Shown piece by piece: positions 59,138 through 64,000 of a stretch of DNA of 64,000 bases. The stretch is from contig NZ_BMMM01000021.1 in assembly GCF_014645835.1 (NCBI RefSeq), positions 85,324-149,323 on the forward strand, in the 5' to 3' direction. The notes beneath the pieces are model-generated. The model did not search any database. It was not told the DNA's origin and was given only the letters and a program-made list of their open reading frames with translations. Within the stretch, counting starts at the first letter, position 1. Every line of letters starts with the position of its first letter. Source of the stretch: Streptomyces albiflavescens (lineage in GTDB: Bacteria > Actinomycetota > Actinomycetes > Streptomycetales > Streptomycetaceae). A program made the translations under genes and the position numbers.

Positions 59138-60163
59138 TCAGGAAACGGGCGTGGCCGCGCCGCTCGGCCACCCTCCCCCAGTTCTCGGCTTCGCTCGAAC
59201 CGGGGGCACCCCCATCGCCTCCACGATCTTCTCGGCCGGGAACGTCGAGTGCCCGAAGGCACGAATGAGACCGACGCGTTGCAGGTCGGTGAGGGCGCCC
59301 AGGGTCTCGTCGAGTCCGGTGTCCCAGTCGTGGCGGTGCAGCTGGTAGAGGTCGATGTGGTCAGTGCCCAGCCGGCGCAGGCCAGCTTCCAACGCGCGAC
59401 GGATCCAGCGCGGGGAGGCGCCCTCACCCCGGCCACCGTTGACCCACTCCGCGTCGTCGGACAGCAGGAAGGCGGCGGCCGCGGCAACGTCGGCCGGCTT
59501 GCCCAGCCGCGGACTGCGCATCGTGGCCAGAATCCTGGCCTGCCACTCCTCGCCGATCTGCTCCTGCGCGATTTCGGTCATGGTCACGCCGACCCCGAGG
59601 GTGTTGGCGCGGATGCCCTGCTTGCCCCAGGCAGAAGCGACGTGCCTGGCCAGCGAGTTGATGGCGGCCTTGGACGCCCCGTAGGCCGGGCGCTCGGTCT
59701 CACCGATCCAGGCCGCGCCCGCCGAGGTGTTGAGGATGGCACCGCCGCCCTGCGCCAGCAGGTGCGGGATGACCTCACGGATGGCGATGGCGTAACCGAA
59801 CAGGTTCACCTCGAAGGTGCGCCGCCACACGGTCACATCCATGTCCAGCAGGTTCTTGTCCCGGGCCAGGTGCTGGGCCGAGAGCTCGGCACCGACGTTG
59901 AACAGCCCGTCGATCCCGCCGAGTTCGGTGGCGGCCGTGTCGATGAGCGCCTTGATCGAGTCCTCGTCGGCCAGGTCGAACTTCACCGCGATCGCCTTGC
60001 CGCCGGCCTCGTTCAGACGCTTGGCCAGCACCTGCCCGGCATCGAGGTTTCTGCCACCGATGACGACCGAGGCACCCTCCTCCGAGAGCCGCTCGGCCGT
60101 CGCCGCCCCGATCCCGGCGGTAGCCCCGGCGATGACGATCCGCTTGCCCTTCAAACCCTTCAC
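59138..60163 (-). CDS. Chimeric SDR-aldo/keto reductase open frame
   Basis: GTG start at 60163 (VKGLKGKRIVIAGATAGIGA) with GGGAGAGGGA upstream; 341 residues. Residues 1 to about 235 are an SDR with AGATAGIG, catalytic YGASK and AAAFLLSDDAEWVNG. There the SDR's last 15-20 residues are lost and the frame continues as an aldo/keto reductase: ASPRWIRRALEAGLRRLGTD, HIDLYQLHRHDWDTGLDETL, AFGHSTFPAEKIVEA. It then runs into a short repeat insertion and stops. Two genes joined in frame by deletion; SDR activity could survive, AKR cannot. Confidence 0.7.
   Translation of the reverse strand: MKGLKGKRIVIAGATAGIGAATAERLSEEGASVVIGGRNLDAGQVLAKRLNEAGGKAIAVKFDLADEDSIKALIDTAATELGGIDGLFNVGAELSAQHLARDKNLLDMDVTVWRRTFEVNLFGYAIAIREVIPHLLAQGGGAILNTSAGAAWIGETERPAYGASKAAINSLARHVASAWGKQGIRANTLGVGVTMTEIAQEQIGEEWQARILATMRSPRLGKPADVAAAAAFLLSDDAEWVNGGRGEGASPRWIRRALEAGLRRLGTDHIDLYQLHRHDWDTGLDETLGALTDLQRVGLIRAFGHSTFPAEKIVEAMGVPPVRAKPRTGGGWPSGAATPVS
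59169..59214. repeat. Short streptomycete hairpin repeat inserted in the AKR segment
   Basis: CTCCCCCAGTTCTCGGCTTC continues GCTCGAACCGGGGGCACCCCCAT. CCCCAGTTC pairs with GAACCGGGG around a 12-nt loop. Near-identical elements (CTCCCCCA...GGGGGCACCCCCAT) recur in Streptomyces genomes. It interrupts the codons between KIVEA and the expected WVAERRGHARF, so it inserted into the gene. Confidence 0.7.
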
Positions 60164-60274
60164 ATCCCTCTCCCTCTGCTCTGTGGCCCGTGCACCGCTT
60201 GCTGGTCGGTACACGGCATGGATGAGGCCGTTGTCCGTCGATGTGACGTTCCGAGTTTCACGTTAACCCACATC

Positions 60275-60308
60275 TGTCGGTTTACCAACACTCGACGGAA
60301 AACCGACA
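60275..60308. promoter_or_regulatory. Candidate TetR operator
   Basis: TGTCGGTTT (60275-60283) and AAACCGACA (60300-60308) are perfect 9-bp inverted repeats with a 16-bp centre that itself holds CCAACACTCG, repeated nearby in CCGACACTCGTTGG. It lies between the SDR chimera and the divergent tetR gene at 60356. Confidence 0.55.
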
Positions 60309-60355
60309 CTCGTTGGCTTTGTGGGGTGGGGCACGGTAGGCTGCGGAGGATGTCC

Positions 60356-61009
60356 ATGACCAAGAGCAGCAGCGCCCAGCCGGGCGACCGGCGCGTACGG
60401 CGCACCCGGGCAGCCCTGCAGCGCGCCCTGATCGACCTCGTCGAGGAGCGCGACCTCTCACAGATCAGCGTCGCCGACGTCGTCGACCGGGCCGAGGTGA
60501 ACCGCTCGACGTTCTACGCCCACTACCAGGACGTGCACGAACTGGCAGAGGCCGCCTGCACCTCGATGATCGACGACCTGATCGGGGTGGTCCTCACCAT
60601 CGACCCGGCCCGCGCGAACCCGTCGAGGCCCTCGGAGAACCCGGAGGACCCCGACCCGCCACTGACGGCCTTCTTCGCACACTTCGCCGAACACGCCGGC
60701 CTCTACCGCAGCCTGCTCGGACCGACGGGAAGCGCCCGCGTCATCGAGCACGTACGGCTGCGCACCGCGGCAGCCGCCCACGCCTCCGGCCAGATTCCCG
60801 CCACGGACCACACCCCGACGCCGGACACCGCGGACGCGTCCGTGATCCCGCACGACGTGCCCGCGGCATTCGTCGCCGGCGCGCTCATCGGCGTGGCCAC
60901 CGACTGGCTGCAGCGCGGATGCCCGCGAACGCCGACCGAAATGACGATCGCGACCAAGCCACTCCTGCTCGCTCTGTCGACCGGAACCGACGCACCGGCC
61001 ACTTCGTAA
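60356..61009 (+). CDS. TetR-family regulator, divergent from the SDR chimera
   Basis: GGAGG is ideally spaced for the ATG at 60356 (MTKSSSAQPGDRRVRRTRAA); another ATG at 60350 abuts it. 217 residues. HTH at about 15-60 (ALIDLVEERDLSQISVADVV, AEVNRSTFYAHYQDVHELAE) of the TetR type with NRSTFYxHY recognition helix. C-terminal domain has FFAHFAEHAGLYRSLLGPTG, typical of the TetR_C_33/DhaS-like group. Probably represses the SDR through the palindrome upstream. Confidence 0.87.
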   Translation: MTKSSSAQPGDRRVRRTRAALQRALIDLVEERDLSQISVADVVDRAEVNRSTFYAHYQDVHELAEAACTSMIDDLIGVVLTIDPARANPSRPSENPEDPDPPLTAFFAHFAEHAGLYRSLLGPTGSARVIEHVRLRTAAAAHASGQIPATDHTPTPDTADASVIPHDVPAAFVAGALIGVATDWLQRGCPRTPTEMTIATKPLLLALSTGTDAPATS

Positions 61010-61163
61010 TACCGGCAACCAGCGCCCAAGGGCGGCCCCGCACCCGTCAGGCACGCCCTCTTTTGCGTCCGGCCCACGGTGACCGCCGCCCGGGAGCAGG
61101 TACCGAAGGCTGAACGGCGCTTCACCTCTGGGAAGAGACCGCCTCCGCCGTAGGGTTTCTCCC

Positions 61164-62040
61164 TTGTTCGGGGTCCTCGGTGTCACCGAGAGCGAGCCGA
61201 CCGGCACACCATGGGAACCGGGTCGTGCGGCCGGCAGCTCCAACGTCCCCGGCACCGGCGACGACAGCAACCCCTGGACCGCGACCGAACGCGCCCCTCC
61301 ACCCAGACCCTGTGACCGCCGACCAGGCACGGGCGGACGCCAAGGAGGCCGAGCGGCGCCTGCGGGCCCATGGGGAACTGCCCCCGCTGTTCGGGGTGCC
61401 TATGACGGTGAAGGACCTCGGCGAGACCGCCGGGGTGCGGACGACCTACGGATGCACGGCCTTCGCCGAGAACGTGCCGGAGGGGGACGCGATCGGCTGG
61501 GCGCTGCTCAAGGAGCAGGGCGTAATTCTGCTGGGCAAGACGACCACGCCCGAGTTCGGGCTGCGCGGGGTCACCGAGAGCGCGCCGGCAGCTACATCGA
61601 GGCCGCGCTCACGCCGGGAGACCTGACCGGGGTGCGCGTCGCCGCCTGTTACGACCTGGGGCAGAAGGTCCTCGACCCCGATGTGCGCAGGCTCTTCGCC
61701 CGGGCCCTGGACGACATGCGCGCCGCCGGCGCCACTGTCGAGGAGGTGGGCATCCAACTGCCTGACACGATGCTGTTCTTCGACCACCTGAACGCGTGCG
61801 AGTACCTGGAGTTCGCCCAGGAGATGCAGGCCGGGGGCGTGGAGCTGTGGCTGATGGTCCTGGAGCCGGCCGAACGCGCCAAAAGCGTCACCGGGCGTCA
61901 GGTCAGCGCCGCCTTCCGGCAAGGGAAGACCGACATCTACAACGCCTTCCTCACGGCCATGACCGGCGCCGACGTGCTGGTGACCCCGACCACCCCCGTC
62001 ACGGCCTTTCCTCGTCTCCACCGAGGGAGCGACCGCGCTG
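61164..62040 (+). pseudogene. Scrambled amidase (amidase-signature family)
   Basis: Three pieces in different frames. First, 61164-61245 reads FGVLGVTESEPTGTPWEPGR. Second, 61311-61590 reads ELPPLFGVPMTVKDLGETAG, VRTTYGCTAFAENVPEGDAI, LLGKTTTPEFGLRGVTES, including the catalytic Lys. Third, about 61585-62015 reads AALTPGDLTGVRVAACYDLG, MLFFDHLNACEYLEFAQEMQ and TGADVLVTPTTPVTAF. The Ser-cis-Ser segment (GGSSGG) is missing between pieces two and three, and piece one lies out of order. The enzyme is destroyed. Beyond 62015 a short dehydratase-like start (FPGLVGREFATPWFVVDED) is visible; the rest of 62041-62483 and 61010-61163 holds nothing recognised. Confidence 0.7.
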
Positions 62041-62483
62041 AGCGTCTCGGACGCCTCCGAGTTTCCGGGCCTTGTCGGCAGGGAGTTCGCGACCCCGTGG
62101 TTCGTCGTCGACGAGGACCAGTCCATGACCGTGCTCCGGCGTGGGGGTCGTCTCTGCTCTCTGAGGGCGGTTCAATGCCGGTGTGGTGAGCTGGGCACAG
62201 ATGTACGTCTGTCGCTTCGTTACTGATCGCGTCCCCGAGCTCTTGGACCGGCTGGAACGTGGGGACGACGCCGAAGCATGGAAGGAGCTGTAGCTTCCGT
62301 CAGCGTCTGTACGCCCCTGCACGACCCCCACGCGGCAGTTGGCCACGGCGAGCTCGTGCCGCTGGGCCAGCAAGCAGATTCCCGCCGTTCTGGTCGCCCC
62401 GGTCGCTGCGGCAAAGAGGCCGGCGAACACACACACCATGTGTGCGGTGCGGGCGAGCGGAAGATGGTCTCGGTGGCGGTGGA

Positions 62484-62510
62484 TGTCACATGCGCGGGTC
62501 CGGCGGTGTC
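62484..62510 (+). promoter_or_regulatory. Predicted ECF41 promoter
   Basis: TGTCACA at 62484-62490 and TGTC at 62507-62510, 16 nt apart, match the ECF41 pattern (TGTCACA and CGTC) with one mismatch. It lies 44-70 nt before the AhpD-like gene, as in other ECF41 loci where the sigma factor drives its own operon. Confidence 0.6.
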
Positions 62511-62553
62511 TTCATGCCGAACAGCCAAACAGGTGCCCGTATGAGGAGACATC

Positions 62554-63132
62554 ATGACGCTACGCCTTCCGAAGGCCGAGCTCCCGGCCGAACTCAAGGA
62601 GAACATGATCAAGCAGCTCGGTGCCGTACCCGAGAACGTCGAGGTGGTGTGGCACAGTCCCAGGGTCGCCCAGGACAACTTGGAGTTCGGCGGCAGGGTG
62701 GGCGCGTGGGATGCGGCCGACGCGAGCCTCAAGTCATTCGCGCACATGGCCGTCGCGGCGCAGGTCGGCTGCAGTTGGTGCCTGGACGTCGGCTACTTCC
62801 AGGCACAGAACGAGAACCTGGACCTGGCCAAGGCGAGCCAGGTGCCGCGCTGGAGGGAGTCGGAAGTGTTCACGCCGCTGGAGCGCGACGTGATGGAGTA
62901 CGCCGAGGCCATGACGAACACGCCGCCGACCGTCACCGACGAGCTGTACGCGAGCCTGCTGGAGCGACTCGGCCCGGCGGCGATGGTCGAGGTCACCGCG
63001 TACATCGCCTTCGTGAACCTGGCGACCAGGGCCAACGTGGCGAACGGGGTCGAGTCGCAGGGCTTCTCCGATGCGTGCGAGATTCCGCTGGCCGCGCGTC
63101 CTGAGAAGTCCCGCGTGGCGTCCACGGCATGA
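62554..63132 (+). CDS. AhpD-like carboxymuconolactone decarboxylase family protein
   Basis: 192 residues. The CMD/AhpD domain has the redox pair in VGCSWCLDVGYF (Cys73, Cys76) followed at the usual distance by residues of the conserved His/Glu relay region, though the typical CxxCxxxH His is replaced (CLDVGYF). Further blocks: FTPLERDVMEYAEAMTNTPP and AYIAFVNLATRANVANGVE. Proteins of this family are the standard partners of ECF41 sigma factors and may reduce peroxides or modify quinone-like compounds. The stop overlaps the sigma factor start (ATGA). Confidence 0.9.
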   Translation: MTLRLPKAELPAELKENMIKQLGAVPENVEVVWHSPRVAQDNLEFGGRVGAWDAADASLKSFAHMAVAAQVGCSWCLDVGYFQAQNENLDLAKASQVPRWRESEVFTPLERDVMEYAEAMTNTPPTVTDELYASLLERLGPAAMVEVTAYIAFVNLATRANVANGVESQGFSDACEIPLAARPEKSRVASTA

Positions 63133-63995
63133 CCGGGGATCCCTTCGTCGTCCATCGCAGCCTGTTGTTCACCGTCGCCTACGAGATGCTCGGCTCGGCA
63201 GCCGATGCGGAGGACGTACTGCAGGAGACCTGGCTGCGGTGGGCCGACGTCGACCACGCGCAGGTACGTGACCCGCGGGCGTACCTCGTCCGGGCCGTCA
63301 CCCGGCAGGCGCTCAACCGGCTGCGGACGCTGGCGCGCAGCCGCGAGGACTATGTGGGCGAGTGGCTGCCGGAGCCGCTGCTGACCAGCCCCGATGTCGC
63401 CGAGGACGTCGAACTCGCGGAGAGTGTCTCGATCGCGATGCTGACCGTGCTGGAAACGCTCGGGCCTGTGGAGCGGGCGGTGTTCGTGCTCCGAGAGGTC
63501 TTCGACCTGCCGTACGGCGAGATCGCCGAGGCGACGGGCAAGTCCGCAGCCACGGTGCGGCAGATCGCCCGGCGGGCCCGCGAGCATGTGGCGGCCCGGC
63601 GGCCACGGGTGCCGGTGAGCAGGTCGGAGCAGCGGGCCGTGGTGGAACGGTTCCTGGCCGCGTTGCGCACCGGGCAGTTGCAGGAACTGTTGGACGTCAT
63701 GGCACCCGATGTGGTTCTGATCGCCGATGGTGGCGGGGTGGTGGCCGCCGCTCTGGCTCCGATTCACGGGGCCGAAGTGGTAGCGCCGTTCCTCGCGCGC
63801 GCGAACCGGGTGGTGGCCGCATTCTCGACAACGGCCGTGTGGCTCAACGGTGCGCCTGCGGGCCGGATCGAGATCGACGGTGAGCCGTCCGCGGTGAGCC
63901 TCGTGGTGGAGAACGGACGGGTCACCCGGATCTACGTGGTGCGGAACCCGCGGAAGCTGACGCGGCTGGATGCACCGGCCGAACTCGCCAGGTAG
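63129..63995 (+). CDS. ECF41 sigma factor with SnoaL-like C-terminus
   Basis: 288 residues. Sigma2: RSLLFTVAYEMLGSAADAED, VLQETWLRWADVD, PRAYLVRAVTRQALNRLR. Sigma4: LGPVERAVFVLREVFDLPYG, EIAEATGKSAATVRQIARRA. A C-terminal SnoaL-like domain of about 115 residues has LDVMAPDVVLIADGGGVVAA; the DGGG motif is the hallmark of ECF41 and modulates activity there in place of an anti-sigma factor. Coupled to the AhpD-like gene. Complete in the window, ending at 63995. Confidence 0.93.
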   Translation: MTGDPFVVHRSLLFTVAYEMLGSAADAEDVLQETWLRWADVDHAQVRDPRAYLVRAVTRQALNRLRTLARSREDYVGEWLPEPLLTSPDVAEDVELAESVSIAMLTVLETLGPVERAVFVLREVFDLPYGEIAEATGKSAATVRQIARRAREHVAARRPRVPVSRSEQRAVVERFLAALRTGQLQELLDVMAPDVVLIADGGGVVAAALAPIHGAEVVAPFLARANRVVAAFSTTAVWLNGAPAGRIEIDGEPSAVSLVVENGRVTRIYVVRNPRKLTRLDAPAELAR

Positions 63996-64000
63996 GCGTG

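Noticed and set aside
59249..60355. N-terminal extension of the TetR at 60356
   Set aside because: It runs antisense through the SDR chimera and across the operator; a good ribosome site supports 60356.
1..64000. tRNA, rRNA, riboswitch or phage attachment sites
   Set aside because: Scanning by eye found no cloverleaf with a GTTCRA arm, no rRNA sequence and no integrase with flanking repeats; weaker structures could have been missed.

Overview
The window looks like a piece of a Streptomyces (or close actinomycete) chromosome, probably an accessory region or arm. The reasons are very high G+C with strong third-position bias, many GTG starts, dense ATGA/GTGA start-stop overlaps, and family content typical of the group: ECF41 and ECF42 sigma factors, a maleylpyruvate-isomerase-type (MDMPI) enzyme, a CU044_5270-type protein paired with a sigma factor, NB-ARC/TPR and NACHT-type NTPases, and many TetR/local-target pairs. 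No rRNA, tRNA or CRISPR array was seen.

Layout. 1-5.7 kb: a leftward operon (DUF4956 membrane protein, VTC-domain protein, PAP2-like phosphatase, GT-C-type membrane glycosyltransferase cut by the window edge), divergent from a two-component system. 5.9-8.6 kb: a TetR regulator and a DrrAB-type ABC exporter. 8.6-12 kb: gene remnants (serine recombinase, TetR, deleted hydrolase, IS3, ArsR-like) around one intact SDR. 12.1-15.7 kb: a 1207-residue membrane-anchored NACHT/STAND-type NTPase with a cysteine-rich tail, the best candidate for an undescribed system. 15.8-20.4 kb: a membrane protein and two coupled DHA2-type MFS exporters with a divergent TetR. 20.4-21.8 kb: eroded and chimeric fragments. 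21.8-25 kb: IclR, HIT protein, and the YCII-ECF42 pair with a recognisable promoter. 25-30.3 kb: CadD fragment, class II aldolase, double-length Lrp regulator, TetR and an AidB-like acyl-CoA dehydrogenase. 30.5-32.2 kb: sigma factor with its membrane partner. 32.3-33.3 kb: a palindromic MITE-like element abutting a truncated NB-ARC/TPR gene. 33.4-36.4 kb: a second two-component system and a repeat-bearing secreted protein. 36.7-40.6 kb: MDMPI enzyme, hypotheticals, strong hairpins, Tn3 and IS5 scraps, and a TOPRIM-only protein. 40.8-43.9 kb: malic enzyme-fumarase operon. 44.7-48.4 kb: TetR with twin operators, two SDRs, and eroded SDR and VOC genes. 48.6-52.7 kb: Tat-exported epoxide-hydrolase-like enzyme, IS5 and anti-sigma-like scraps, and a secreted protein. 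53.4-57 kb: MFS, damaged LLM oxidoreductase and HAD hydrolase, divergent from DeoR. 57.7-61 kb: SDR, an SDR-aldo/keto reductase chimera and a TetR. 61.1-64 kb: scrambled amidase, then an AhpD-like protein coupled to an ECF41 sigma factor with its own promoter motif.

The intact genes mostly form small regulator-plus-target modules, several with visible operators: IclR at 21.78 kb, TetR at 45.3 and 60.3 kb, DeoR at 56.2 kb, ECF promoters at 23.35 and 62.48 kb. About twenty truncated, frameshifted or fused genes lie between them, so the region appears to be in active decay and recombination.

Everything here was read by eye from sequence and translated frames. Family names rest on motif recognition without database searches; fragments are called with lower confidence.
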